From positions 40,059-104,058 of the forward strand of contig JADKCL010000030.1 of the NCBI GenBank assembly GCA_016718825.1: a DNA stretch of 64,000 bases, read 5' to 3'. A program made the translations under genes and the position numbers. Of this stretch, positions 18,363 through 27,210 are shown one piece after another (position 1 is the stretch's first letter; each line of letters starts with the position of its first letter). The notes beneath the pieces are model-generated. The model did not search any database, was not told where the DNA came from, and worked only from the letters and a program-made list of their open reading frames with translations. This DNA comes from Bacteroidota bacterium. GTDB lineage: Bacteria > Bacteroidota > Bacteroidia > J057 > JADKCL01.

Positions 18363-18860
18363 ATGCACCCACTACATATTATTACCCTGGAATCCATTCA
18401 TTACGGCGGTGACCGCATCGGAAATGACCTATGGATGCGGTTCACTTTGGAAGGCCACCGCACGGTCAATGGGCACGCAACCTCCGTCAAACCGGCTCCC
18501 ATTGAATTGCATCCGAAATTTGACAAGGATACCCAAATGGCCTTGAACCTACCGGTAAAGCTGTACCAATTGCCTCTTGGAAATCCTGCCGGAGTCTTTG
18601 AAAGCGATGTCTTCGAATGCAAAATCCATGTGATGATCGTGGAAAAGGACAAATTCAGCGATCATGGACACCGCACCTCACATGTCATTAGAATTGATCG
18701 ATTGGCCATCCAACCACACCCATTCGAATTGGCCGTCCACGTAAAATCCCACGGCGGCGACAAAGGGAAAACTGCTGTTTTTCAATGTCTGTTTTTGTCG
18801 GGGTTCAGGGTCGGTTTTGGAAACCGGGCTAAACAAAAACGTGGCGAAGTCCATGGTTGA
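18363..18860 (+). CDS. Hypothetical protein
   Basis: This is a 165-residue soluble protein, rich in His and Lys, beginning 'MHPLHIITLESIHYGG'. No signal peptide or membrane segment is visible and I do not recognise it. Residues 1-115 read as genuine coding sequence (balanced composition, e.g. 'LNLPVKLYQLPLGNPAGVFESDVF'). The last 40 residues are basic and less convincing, and the stop codon lies in a 16-nt sequence that recurs in non-coding DNA at 21432-21447. The C terminus may therefore have been replaced by repeat insertion. It follows the SBBP gene by 37 nt and could be co-transcribed. Confidence 0.55.
   Translation: MHPLHIITLESIHYGGDRIGNDLWMRFTLEGHRTVNGHATSVKPAPIELHPKFDKDTQMALNLPVKLYQLPLGNPAGVFESDVFECKIHVMIVEKDKFSDHGHRTSHVIRIDRLAIQPHPFELAVHVKSHGGDKGKTAVFQCLFLSGFRVGFGNRAKQKRGEVHG
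18845..18860 (+). repeat. 16-nt copy of intergenic repeat
   Basis: CGAAGTCCATGGTTGA here is identical to 21432-21447, where it forms the outer arm of a 100-nt nested inverted repeat. It covers the stop codon of the preceding gene. Confidence 0.7.
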
Positions 18861-19083
18861 GAACCCAACAGGCCCTTCCTTCGACCATCCTCGGACTTGA
18901 ACGGGGCATGCGAATTCCCGGGCCGCAAGGAAAGTATGGAAAGGCGATAAGCATAAATTGTTTTCACCGTGAATGCAGCACAAATCTATTTGATTTTTCC
19001 GCACCACAATGTAACTTGATCTCCTCAACGTCATCGGCGCTTCCAATAGCGTCATTTGATCACTCTATTACTAACGTCCAATT

Positions 19084-21243
19084 ATGAAGAAATTAGTACA
19101 ATTAGGATTGTTTTTGCTGTTTTTTACGACCGTACATTTCGGATGGAGCCAAACCTACACCTTTACAACAGGTGGAGCAACGGCCAACATTGGTCCCACA
19201 CAACTGCAACTCAATGCAGCGTACGCCTCCACGAACCTCGCCGGAAATGTCACATCCATGGGCGGGATCCAATATTGGGTGGTTCCTGTCACAGCCAATT
19301 ATGAAATTGAAGCCTTTGGCGGACAAGGTTATGGCCCCTTCGGCGGGCGTGGTGCCCATATTTCTGGCGAATTTGCCTTGAATGCGGGTGACACCCTCAA
19401 GATTCTCGTCGGTCAACTTGGTGGGCATTATTTGAATTATCCCGCCACGACTTACAACCATCAATTCGGCGGCGGCGGCGGCTCCTTCGTGACGAGGACC
19501 AACAATACGCCTTTGGTGGTTGCTGGCGGCGGCGGAGGCAATCATTCTGCAGCCTACATCGTGGCCTGTGATGGTCAAATTACAACGAATGGTTCGGGAG
19601 GGGCATTGGGCACAACCTTGGCCGTGGGTGGCACAAACGGAAACGGCGGTGCCGCTGCTGCGAGCGCCGATGGAGGAGGTGGTTTGCTCTCCAATGGTTT
19701 GGGCATTGCCGGTGGAAAATCCTTTCTCCTCGGAGGACAAGGTGGGATTGATGAAGGCACCGGCGGATTTGGTGGTGGCGGCGGCACAAGTAGCTGGAAC
19801 AACTACCGCGGCGGTGGCGGCGGTGGCTACAGCGGTGGTGGCGGTGGCAACAATGGGAGTGTTTGCTGTGCAGCAGGCGGCGGTGGCGGTTCGTTCAACG
19901 CAGGCCTCAACCCCGTCAATCTCGCGGGCGTTCAAATTGGGGATGGGAGTGTGATCATTCGTCAAATTAGCCTTCCTCCGAATGACGGCGGTGCCTACGC
20001 AATCCTTGGTTTTGTACCTCCTGTTTGCGCAGGAACCTATCCCGTCGAAGTCACCATCAAAAACTTCGGCGGCAATCAGATCAATCCGATTACGGTCAAA
20101 TGGACCGTCAACGGGATTCCGCAGCCGGATAGCATTGTGACGACAGTGATTGATACCGTGGGTGGTAGCTTGCCAGATTCGCTGAATGTGGTCTTGGGCA
20201 ATATCGCCATCACTGCGGCCACCAACATCAAAATCTGGACGACGTTGCCGAATAATCTGTCGGATCCAACTTCTGCCAATGACACCATTGAGGTGAATAT
20301 TGCGGCGCCTGCCATTGTATCCGCAGTGGTCAACAACAACATCGCTTGCTTCGGCGCATCTACCGGCAATGCCACGGCTTCCGGCATCGGCGGATTGCCA
20401 AGTTATTCCTACCTATGGTCCAACGGTGCGAACACAGCCGCCTTGACAGGTGTTCCTGCCGGCACATATTCTGTCGTATTGACCGATGGAAATGGCTGTA
20501 CGGATTCGACATCGGTCGTCATCACGGAGCCTACCCAAATGGTGATTTCCGATTCGACCGCCAACATTACCTGCAACGGAGACAACGATGGCCAATCCCA
20601 AATTGCGGTCAGTGGCGGCAGCCCCGGCTACAGCATATTGTGGTCCACCGGAGACTCCTCATGGGCCATTTCGGGACTTGCAGCCGGTGATTACAGCTAT
20701 GTCGTAACCGATTCCGCCGGATGTACGATGGCGGATACGGTCACCATCACCGAACCAGCAGCAATTGCCCTGTCGTCTGTGGTAACCGATGAAATTACCT
20801 CGTCTCCAGGCAACGGCGCAGTGGACTTGACCGTCGCGGGTGGCACAGCAGGCTATACCTTCTTGTGGAGCAACGGCGCCACCACCGAAGACCTCACGGG
20901 CTTGACCGCAGGCACCTACCTCGTGACCGTCACCGATGCCAACGGTTGCACCGACACCCTCACCGCCGTCGTAGGCCTGATCGTCGGCACCCAAATGCCA
21001 ATGAATGGATTCGACTTCAGCCTGTCGCCGAATCCCAGCAACGGCACATGCAAGATTGTGGTGACCGGACAATTCGACAACATCAGCATCGTAGTCACCG
21101 ACCTGCTCGGCAAGCAGCTCGTGTCCATCCCCAATGCCGATGCCACCACCCGCCTCGACCTCAAAATCGACAGCGGCATCTACCTCGTAAAACTGACAAG
21201 CGGCGACGAAGTCCTGACCAAAAGGCTCGTCGTAACCCGCTAG
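19084..21243 (+). CDS. Glycine-rich/SprB-repeat protein with T9SS sorting domain
   Basis: This 719-residue secreted protein has a signal peptide (residues 1-22, ending 'FGWSQ'). A glycine-rich domain follows (about 25-300, many GGGGG runs plus 'LNAGDTLKILVGQLGG' and 'PLVVAGGGGGNH', as in the Gly_rich family). A CARDB-like beta-sandwich spans about 300-400. Three SprB repeats span about 410-640 ('NIACFGASTGNATASG', 'GLPSYSYLWSNGANT', 'GTYSVVLTDGNGCT' and two further copies). A T9SS sorting domain ends the protein ('FSLSPNPSNGTCKIVV' to 'GDEVLTKRLVVTR'). SprB repeats occur in gliding-motility adhesins, so a surface adhesive role is inferred. A strong terminator follows. Confidence 0.9.
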   Translation: MKKLVQLGLFLLFFTTVHFGWSQTYTFTTGGATANIGPTQLQLNAAYASTNLAGNVTSMGGIQYWVVPVTANYEIEAFGGQGYGPFGGRGAHISGEFALNAGDTLKILVGQLGGHYLNYPATTYNHQFGGGGGSFVTRTNNTPLVVAGGGGGNHSAAYIVACDGQITTNGSGGALGTTLAVGGTNGNGGAAAASADGGGGLLSNGLGIAGGKSFLLGGQGGIDEGTGGFGGGGGTSSWNNYRGGGGGGYSGGGGGNNGSVCCAAGGGGGSFNAGLNPVNLAGVQIGDGSVIIRQISLPPNDGGAYAILGFVPPVCAGTYPVEVTIKNFGGNQINPITVKWTVNGIPQPDSIVTTVIDTVGGSLPDSLNVVLGNIAITAATNIKIWTTLPNNLSDPTSANDTIEVNIAAPAIVSAVVNNNIACFGASTGNATASGIGGLPSYSYLWSNGANTAALTGVPAGTYSVVLTDGNGCTDSTSVVITEPTQMVISDSTANITCNGDNDGQSQIAVSGGSPGYSILWSTGDSSWAISGLAAGDYSYVVTDSAGCTMADTVTITEPAAIALSSVVTDEITSSPGNGAVDLTVAGGTAGYTFLWSNGATTEDLTGLTAGTYLVTVTDANGCTDTLTAVVGLIVGTQMPMNGFDFSLSPNPSNGTCKIVVTGQFDNISIVVTDLLGKQLVSIPNADATTRLDLKIDSGIYLVKLTSGDEVLTKRLVVTR

Positions 21244-21283
21244 GACATTGCGTTAGCCCATCCTCGGATGGGTTGATAGCTTC

Positions 21284-21347
21284 AAAACCACAATGCACTG
21301 AAAGAGAGGGGAGTGGCCCCTGGATTTTGGGGTATTGTGGTTTTTTT
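21284..21347 (+). terminator. Terminator after SprB-repeat gene
   Basis: AAAACCACAAT (21284-21294) pairs perfectly with ATTGTGGTTTT (21334-21344) around an inner AGGGG/CCCCT stem, followed by a T tract. A separate short stem CCCATCC/GGATGGG (21257-21272) precedes it. Confidence 0.85.
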
Positions 21348-21433
21348 ATTATGCTTGTCCAGACCTTTGCCAGTATCAATCTGATTTGTGCTTTGGATGG
21401 CCCGAAGGGCCTAAACAACAATAGCCGTGGACG

Positions 21434-21533
21434 AAGTCCATGGTTGATGGCCCCAACACCTGCTTTCCGCCGCGAGCCCCGCCGGAGGCGGGCTCGCGGC
21501 GGATCAAATCATGGGTGCCGCAACCATGGACTT
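21434..21533. repeat. 100-nt nested inverted repeat
   Basis: The outer arms AAGTCCATGGTTG (21434-21446) and CAACCATGGACTT (21521-21533) are perfect complements. Inside them sits a GC-rich 13-bp hairpin: CCGCCGCGAGCCC (21467-21479) with GGGCTCGCGGCGG (21490-21502). There is no T run, so this is unlikely to be a simple terminator. The outer arm recurs at 18845. It may be a small mobile repeat or a structured RNA. Confidence 0.75.
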
Positions 21534-21690
21534 TACCACTTCGCGGCAAGCGGCAGCGGGGTCGAACTAACACGCACTATCGATGATGTACAAATTTGAA
21601 TCTCAAGATTCGGCATTTCAATCAAATCCCAAAATGAACTTTCCACAAACCATCAACGAAGACACTTTCAACGGACGAAATGCGACAAGG

Positions 21691-21830
21691 TCCTGCTCCG
21701 CAGGATGACCAAACGGCAACAATAGCTCAGCGTCAATGACGCAAGAGAAAACAGTACCACAAATTCCAATGGAAAGGCACCATCCAAGCGCTGAAAGCGC
21801 GAAGTCCCCTAGCGAAGGGTGCAGCCCTTC
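21691..21830. repeat. Array of four short hairpins
   Basis: Four perfect small inverted repeats occur in 140 nt: TCCTGC-TCC-GCAGGA (21691-21705), GCGTC-AAT-GACGC (21730-21742), GCGCT-GAA-AGCGC (21788-21800) and GAAGGG/CCCTTC (21814-21830). No believable protein is encoded here. Confidence 0.55.
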
Positions 21831-21939
21831 ACGCACGAGCAACAAGAAAAGCCGTCCCGACGAACAATCAAAGTTCGAGAAAACCCATTGATTTCAATTT
21901 GCATCAAATCTGGAATTTTGAGGTTTGCCTTCTCTCATA

Positions 21940-22122
21940 GAGGCACCACCTTCCTATGATGTAGGTGCGACCTTGCTCCGAGGTAGGTACGACCTTGCTC
22001 TATGGTAGGTCCATCAATCTTCCCTTGCACACCTCCCAGGCCAGAAGTGTGGATATTTTTTTGTTAAGAGACACTCCGATCGCATCCGCATCCTTTTGCC
22101 TTGGAGGTAGGTGCGACCTTGC
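21940..22122. repeat. 22-bp repeats with AGGT-N3-ACCT core upstream of brxA
   Basis: GTAGGTGCGACCTTGCTC (from 21961) and GTAGGTACGACCTTGCTC (from 21983) are spaced exactly 22 nt apart. A truncated unit begins at 22005, a degenerate one (AGGCACCACCTT) near 21941, and another good copy (GTAGGTGCGACCTTGC) lies at 22107-22122. Each good unit carries a small palindrome, AGGT-N3-ACCT. Regular two-turn spacing just upstream of the BREX operon suggests operator sites, but no regulator gene is visible. Confidence 0.6.
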
Positions 22123-22295
22123 AAGAGGCTAGGTCTGAGGTACTGCTGATCATCATTCGGTTCCTGTTTGGCACTCCAAAACCTTCAAAAAGGAACATGT
22201 CCTTTCCTCGATTCTCGCTAACTTGCCCCCATGGAATCGTGTCTCGAACGCGCTCATTACGACATTGCCCCAATTTGGGCACTTCAAAAAGTCAC

Positions 22296-23036
22296 ATGGC
22301 TTCAAAAGTAAATACCATACATACGAGCCGTACACTGATGTTTTCGGAGCTAAGTGGCTTGATGGCCAATGCTGCCACGGACCTTGATTTTCAGGCGGCT
22401 CTTCAAGCCAACGCAATCGGCAAGACGACAAAGACAAACACCACTAAAACAGCGATGCTCCTTCGCAAGCTCTATCTTTTGGACCCTCTTCGGAGCGAAT
22501 TTAGAGCTTTCTTGTATTTCTGGGGATTGGTGCAGCCAACCGAACGTCCAATGTTGGCACTTGTATTCGCACTTGGAAATGATACCCTGCTTGCCGAAAG
22601 TTCAGAGGTGGTCTTGAGCGCATCGCTTGGACAGCGCGTGGAGGTGGATAAATTTGAGATGCAAGTTGAACGGTTTCATCCGAACCGATTTTCCCCGATC
22701 ACGTTGCATTCAGTGGGGAAAAACTTGGCAAGTTCTTGGAAACAAGGGGGCTTTCTCAGCGGAAAATACCGGAATCTGCGGATCGAAGTGCGTCCAACTT
22801 ACCTTGTGGTCACGTTCGCTATGCTTTTGGCCTACCTCCATGGCGACCGTGGCGAATACATTCTTGCGAGCAAGTGGGTTCGAGTATTGGACCTCTCGCC
22901 CGAGCGCCTTCGTGAGCTGGCACATGAGGCTGCCAAACGTGAGTTGATGGTCTTTCAGTCCTCAGGTTCGGTGACAGCCATCACCTTCCCAATGTTATCA
23001 AAACAACTTGATCTCCATGAAAACGAGAATCGATAA
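22296..23036 (+). CDS. brxA: BrxA-like BREX protein
   Basis: This is a 246-residue basic, helical protein starting at the ATG at 22296 ('MASKVNTIHTSRTLMFSEL'); the open frame further upstream is the repeat region and is not credible. The N-terminal pattern (an Ala/Asn-rich helix, then 'NTTKTAMLLRKLYLLDP') matches BrxA proteins, small DNA-binding proteins of BREX anti-phage loci. The C-terminal half ('SSWKQGGFLSGK', 'VTFAMLLAYLHGDRGEYIL', 'ELAHEAAKRELM') is like the longer BrxA variants. Position first in a brxA-brxB-brxC run strongly supports the call. Its end overlaps brxB by up to 29 nt. Which BREX subtype it belongs to cannot be fixed from this window. Confidence 0.75.
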   Translation: MASKVNTIHTSRTLMFSELSGLMANAATDLDFQAALQANAIGKTTKTNTTKTAMLLRKLYLLDPLRSEFRAFLYFWGLVQPTERPMLALVFALGNDTLLAESSEVVLSASLGQRVEVDKFEMQVERFHPNRFSPITLHSVGKNLASSWKQGGFLSGKYRNLRIEVRPTYLVVTFAMLLAYLHGDRGEYILASKWVRVLDLSPERLRELAHEAAKRELMVFQSSGSVTAITFPMLSKQLDLHENENR

Positions 23037-23562
23037 GCTTTTGGCTGCATTTGAGTCGGCCGTGCAGGAGCCCTTGGTTGGTACATTATCTGGTCAGGAA
23101 CGCGTTTGGTTTTTGGTGTACGATCCTGCGGAGCAGCGGAAGATCGATTTGCGCATGGGCGATTTCGAAATGGCAACGCGACGCGCCGGGAAAAGTTGGG
23201 TTGAGGTCTCGATGAAACGCACATTTCCCGAGTGGATGGCAGCCCATCCTTATCGAGATGCGTATTTTGCTGATCCAGAAGCTTTGGTGGATCAGCTGGA
23301 GGCAGAGTTTAAGGACTTTGCCATTCGAAGTATTCTGGATCAAATTCATGATCGCAAGACCGACGAAAATGTGTTAATTGCCATTCGTGATGTGGCGGCG
23401 CTCTTTGGTTTGGCAAGGCTTTCAGATATTTTGAAAGGTGCCTCCGGTGCCTTTACCGGACGGGTATTGGTCTTTTTCCCCGGGGAGTTTAGTCAAAATC
23501 AATACCGATTGCTCGATGCACGCGATGGTTGGAGCTATTTGGCGAGACCCATTACCGCTTAA
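23008..23562 (+). CDS. brxB: BrxB-like BREX protein (DUF1788)
   Basis: This 184-residue soluble protein matches BrxB. The C-terminal motif 'RVLVFFPGEFSQNQYRLLDARDGWSYLARPI' is the most diagnostic part of the DUF1788 family, and the central 'VWFLVYDPAEQRKIDLRMGDFE' corresponds to its conserved Tyr-Asp-Pro region. BrxB is an essential small component of BREX phage defence, of unknown biochemistry. Two starts are possible, 23008 and 23017 (both ATG); either overlaps the end of brxA, implying translational coupling. brxC follows 14 nt later. Confidence 0.88.
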   Translation: MISMKTRIDKLLAAFESAVQEPLVGTLSGQERVWFLVYDPAEQRKIDLRMGDFEMATRRAGKSWVEVSMKRTFPEWMAAHPYRDAYFADPEALVDQLEAEFKDFAIRSILDQIHDRKTDENVLIAIRDVAALFGLARLSDILKGASGAFTGRVLVFFPGEFSQNQYRLLDARDGWSYLARPITA

Positions 23563-23576
23563 AAATGAATTGAATC

Positions 23577-26500
23577 GTGAACAACAGAGAACTATTCACA
23601 CTCGATCCTCAAGACAAAAACCTTCTCAATGACGGCGTTGTCGAAATCAATACCACGCGTGACACGCAAGGGCTGAAAGTGATTCACCATGAGATCAAGA
23701 CTTTTGTTTGCGAGGGCGAATATCAACGTGGCATTTTCCGCATCCTCGATACCTACCTGAAGCACATCGATCAGCCCAAGCAACCAGCTGTTTGGGTGAG
23801 TGGCTTCTTTGGTAGCGGTAAATCTCATTTGGTAAAAATGTTGGGCTACCTATGGGAAGATTTTAAATTTCCCAACGGGGATACTGCACGCGCCATCAAG
23901 CCACTTCCAAGCGACGTCGGAGATTTGTTGGTAGAGCTCGGGCGCAAGGAGAAGTTGCACGGGACACTGTCGATTTCGGGAACACTCAAGGATTTTCCCA
24001 CGGCCGACTGCCGGTATTCGTTTCTGCAATTGCTATTGACAGCCTTGGGACTTCCCACGCAGTATCACCACTTCAAATTCGTTCACTGGGCGATGAAGGA
24101 GGGAATCTACGACGATCTCAAGGCGATTGTCGAAAGTAAGGGCAAAGACTTCAAGTCCGAATATGAAAACTTGTTTGTCTCCTCGACGATCGCACAGGCA
24201 GTCCTGGAACTACGGCCGGAGTTTGCGGAAAATGAAGCCAAGGTTCGGGAGAATTTCAAGGCAAATTTTAAGCGTGTAGAGGGCGTGAATCGTGATCAGA
24301 TGATCGCAACCATTCGCGACGAAGTGTTGCCCCTCAAATTTGGCAATAAGATCCCGTGTACAATCATCGTTTTGGACGAATTACAGCAATTCATCGGGCA
24401 AGACAGCAACAAGACGATCGATATTCAAAACCTCGCCCAAGACATTTGCAGCAATTTTGACGGCAAATTTCTCCTGGTGGCCACAGGTCAAAGCGCATTG
24501 TCAGATACGCCGCAGCTCCAACCTTTGCAGGATCGCTTTTCCGTAAAGGTATCCCTGTCAGACACTGATGTCGAGACGGTCACGCGCAAAACAGTCTTGG
24601 AGAAGAAGCCATCTGTCATTGCAGAGCTCACAAAGCGGCTTGACAGTACAGTTGGTGAGATTTCCAGAAATCTTTCGGGGACGGAATTTGGATACCTCAC
24701 GGCCGATCGCGTGAATTTGGTCGCCGATTATCCGATTTTGCCAAGCACGCGCAAGTTTTGGAAACGCATCCTGTTGGTGATCGACAAGGCTGGGACGCTG
24801 GGGCAATTGCGTAGCCAATTGCGGATTGTGGACGAAAGTTTGAAACGCGTGGCCACGCTTGAAGTTGGTAAGATAATCCCAGCCGACTTTGTATTTGAAC
24901 AGAAACAGCCTCAACTTCTCCAGAACGCACTTCTTTTGAATGATACCAACAACCTTATTCTCGAAAGAAAGGCCAAAGGCGGCGATCATTTGTTGGAAGG
25001 CAGGATTTTGAGTGCTGTTTTTCTCATTGATCAATTGCCCAAAGACATGCCGGGCGGCAGGATCAAATCCAATGAAACCACCATCGCCGACCTTCTCTTG
25101 GATGATTTGAATACGCCTTCAGATCCGTTTCGAACCAAGGTAAAGGACCTTGTAAGAAAATTGGTTGACGAACAGGTGCTCATGCCGATCGATGACGAAT
25201 TTAAGCTTCAAACCAAGGTCGGAAGCGAATGGGAGCAGGAGTTCAGAATCCAGATTAACAAACTTACCAATGCAGGCGAAGACCAAATTGCTCAGCTTCG
25301 CAGAGAGAAGATCTTTGGCTATTTCAAAGAAAAAACTAAAGGAATCAACATTCTTCATGGGACCTCTCGGCTGAGGCGAGATTTTGAAGTATGGACAGCC
25401 GCAGAAAAGCCAAGCACAGACAACAAGCTCAATCTTTGGGTACGCGATGGTTGGTATGAGCAAGAAAGCACCGTGATGAACGAATTGCGAAGTGCAGGTG
25501 CTGATACGCCGCTCGCCTACGCCTATGTTCACAAAAAGCGTGACACAGAGCTCCGAGAGGCCATTATCAAGTTTTTGGCTGCTTCTTCCACGCTGCATAC
25601 AAAGGGATTGGCGTCTTCTTTGGAGGCCGAGCAGGCACAGAAGAGCATGGAAACCCGCAAAGGTTTGGCCTTGCTCGCAATCAACGAATTGGTAGAAAAG
25701 ATCGCTGCTGACGCCAGCATCTTTCTCGCAGGTGGCAACAAGGTCGACAGTGGCAATCTCCTTGACAATGCCAAGTCAGCCCTGGATAGTTTGGCAGATC
25801 GGCAATTTCCGGACTTCAGAGCAAAGGCTGATTTTGCAGACTGGGACAAGGCCTTGAACAAAGCCCTTGCCGGAGACCCCGATCCTTTGAAGCGCATCGG
25901 CTACGACAAAGACGGAAAAGACCACCCGATGGCAATCGAAATCTTGCGATTCATCGGAAACAAAAAGCTTACCGGGAGGGACATCCGGGCAAATTTCATG
26001 CGCTCCCCTTACGGTTGGAGTCAGGACGCGATCGATACGCTTTTGCTTGTCTTGACCCATCTCGAAAACTTATCCACCAAGGAGACTGGCTTAAACCAAA
26101 CCAAGATTGGCAAGGCAGAATTCGAGAAGGAGGTGCATACCCTTACCGCCCTTCACAAGATTGAGATCAAGAAGCTCTATTTGGACGCGGGAATCAATTG
26201 CAAACCCAATGAGGAGTTCCTGCAATCGCTCAATTTCCTCAATTTGCTCAAGAATCTAGCTGCCAAAGTATCTGGATCTGCACCTTTGCCAAAGCAGATT
26301 CCGACGGCATTTTTGCAGGATATCCAAAACCTTGATGGCAATGCGCGGCTGCTTTCCATTTACGAGCAGGCAGCCGATCTCAAAGCAAAGTTGGTCGAAT
26401 GGCGGGTTTTGGCTGAAAAGGCGGATCAACGACAGCCGTCATGGGAATTACTGAGCCATCTTAAATCTTTCCTGAACTTTGGCGCGGAGTCTGAAGCATT

Positions 26501-27008
26501 AACAGCACAAGTAGATGCCATTGAAGACGATCGACTTTTGCTGCACGAGCCGGATTTGGTCGCACCGTTGTTGCAGAAAGTATCTGATTTTCTCTGGGCC
26601 GAATTGAATGCCCGGAAGTCGGCATACAATTCAGTATGGCAATCTCAGATGGCTGATTTGCAAACGAACGCTTATTTCGAGAAGTTGACACCTGAGGAAA
26701 AGCATCTGTTGCTCGTGCGTCACAACATCCTGCATGGGGCGGATGTGAAAAAGCTCGACAGTGCGGCCCTTCTCAATTCGCTGCGGCATACATCGTTGGA
26801 TGCGTGGAACACAAAACTGAGTGCGCTGCCAAGTCAATTTCAGGCTGCCTTGGCAGAGGCCGTTAAAATGGCTGAGCCCAAAGCCCAAACCTATGCTTTG
26901 CCCCGCAGAACCATCAGCACCCAAGCAGATTTGGAGGCTTACCTTAAGGACCTGAGAGCAGATTTGGAGGAGAAGCTGGCCGAGGGGAATTCTGTGATTC
27001 TGCAGTAA
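23577..27008 (+). CDS. brxC: BREX ATPase BrxC
   Basis: This 1143-residue P-loop ATPase is the signature BrxC/PglY protein of BREX. Walker A is GFFGSGKS at residues 76-83 and Walker B is 'CTIIVLDELQQFIG' with Asp267/Glu268. The N-terminal 'REIKTFVCEGEYQRGIFRILDTYL'-like lead (an Arg-Gly-Ile-x-Arg-Ile-Leu-Asp turn) and a long helical C-terminal half are typical of the family at about 1100-1250 residues. The start is a GTG at 23577; the nearby ATG at 23565 is out of frame with an immediate stop. pglX and pglZ normally follow, but here the next gene is a secreted propeller protein. Confidence 0.95.
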   Translation: MNNRELFTLDPQDKNLLNDGVVEINTTRDTQGLKVIHHEIKTFVCEGEYQRGIFRILDTYLKHIDQPKQPAVWVSGFFGSGKSHLVKMLGYLWEDFKFPNGDTARAIKPLPSDVGDLLVELGRKEKLHGTLSISGTLKDFPTADCRYSFLQLLLTALGLPTQYHHFKFVHWAMKEGIYDDLKAIVESKGKDFKSEYENLFVSSTIAQAVLELRPEFAENEAKVRENFKANFKRVEGVNRDQMIATIRDEVLPLKFGNKIPCTIIVLDELQQFIGQDSNKTIDIQNLAQDICSNFDGKFLLVATGQSALSDTPQLQPLQDRFSVKVSLSDTDVETVTRKTVLEKKPSVIAELTKRLDSTVGEISRNLSGTEFGYLTADRVNLVADYPILPSTRKFWKRILLVIDKAGTLGQLRSQLRIVDESLKRVATLEVGKIIPADFVFEQKQPQLLQNALLLNDTNNLILERKAKGGDHLLEGRILSAVFLIDQLPKDMPGGRIKSNETTIADLLLDDLNTPSDPFRTKVKDLVRKLVDEQVLMPIDDEFKLQTKVGSEWEQEFRIQINKLTNAGEDQIAQLRREKIFGYFKEKTKGINILHGTSRLRRDFEVWTAAEKPSTDNKLNLWVRDGWYEQESTVMNELRSAGADTPLAYAYVHKKRDTELREAIIKFLAASSTLHTKGLASSLEAEQAQKSMETRKGLALLAINELVEKIAADASIFLAGGNKVDSGNLLDNAKSALDSLADRQFPDFRAKADFADWDKALNKALAGDPDPLKRIGYDKDGKDHPMAIEILRFIGNKKLTGRDIRANFMRSPYGWSQDAIDTLLLVLTHLENLSTKETGLNQTKIGKAEFEKEVHTLTALHKIEIKKLYLDAGINCKPNEEFLQSLNFLNLLKNLAAKVSGSAPLPKQIPTAFLQDIQNLDGNARLLSIYEQAADLKAKLVEWRVLAEKADQRQPSWELLSHLKSFLNFGAESEALTAQVDAIEDDRLLLHEPDLVAPLLQKVSDFLWAELNARKSAYNSVWQSQMADLQTNAYFEKLTPEEKHLLLVRHNILHGADVKKLDSAALLNSLRHTSLDAWNTKLSALPSQFQAALAEAVKMAEPKAQTYALPRRTISTQADLEAYLKDLRADLEEKLAEGNSVILQ

Positions 27009-27210
27009 ATCGGGAGACGTGGCATTCTTGCGATGGAGGCGCTTGCTACGGCATAGGTAGGCGTTCCTAGCTTCCTGAGCAATACTATTGGTTACCAAGA
27101 GAGAAGTTGACGAGGAAATCGACGCGGCAACAGTGCAATTGGGGGAAACTAATTTGGAATGCTCGGGGAAGTTTCTAATATTTACTCCTGTAAACAAAAT
27201 CTACAAATGC

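Larger units (their letters stand above)
21244..22295. other. Long non-coding spacer upstream of BREX genes
   Basis: About 1.05 kb lies between the SprB-repeat gene and brxA without a convincing gene. It holds the terminator, the nested inverted repeat, the hairpin array and the 22-bp AGGT-N3-ACCT repeats listed separately. Open frames here are short and of unlikely composition. No TAnnTTTG promoter was found for brxA. Confidence 0.6.

Noticed and set aside
19450..19900. Dense GGC repeats as a possible non-coding repeat array
   Set aside because: They encode the Gly-rich domain of the SprB-repeat protein in frame.
21618..21845. 75-codon open frame on the minus strand
   Set aside because: It runs through four perfect hairpins; composition and repeats suggest non-coding DNA.
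21961..22122. CRISPR array
   Set aside because: The 22-bp units are contiguous without spacers and no cas genes are present.
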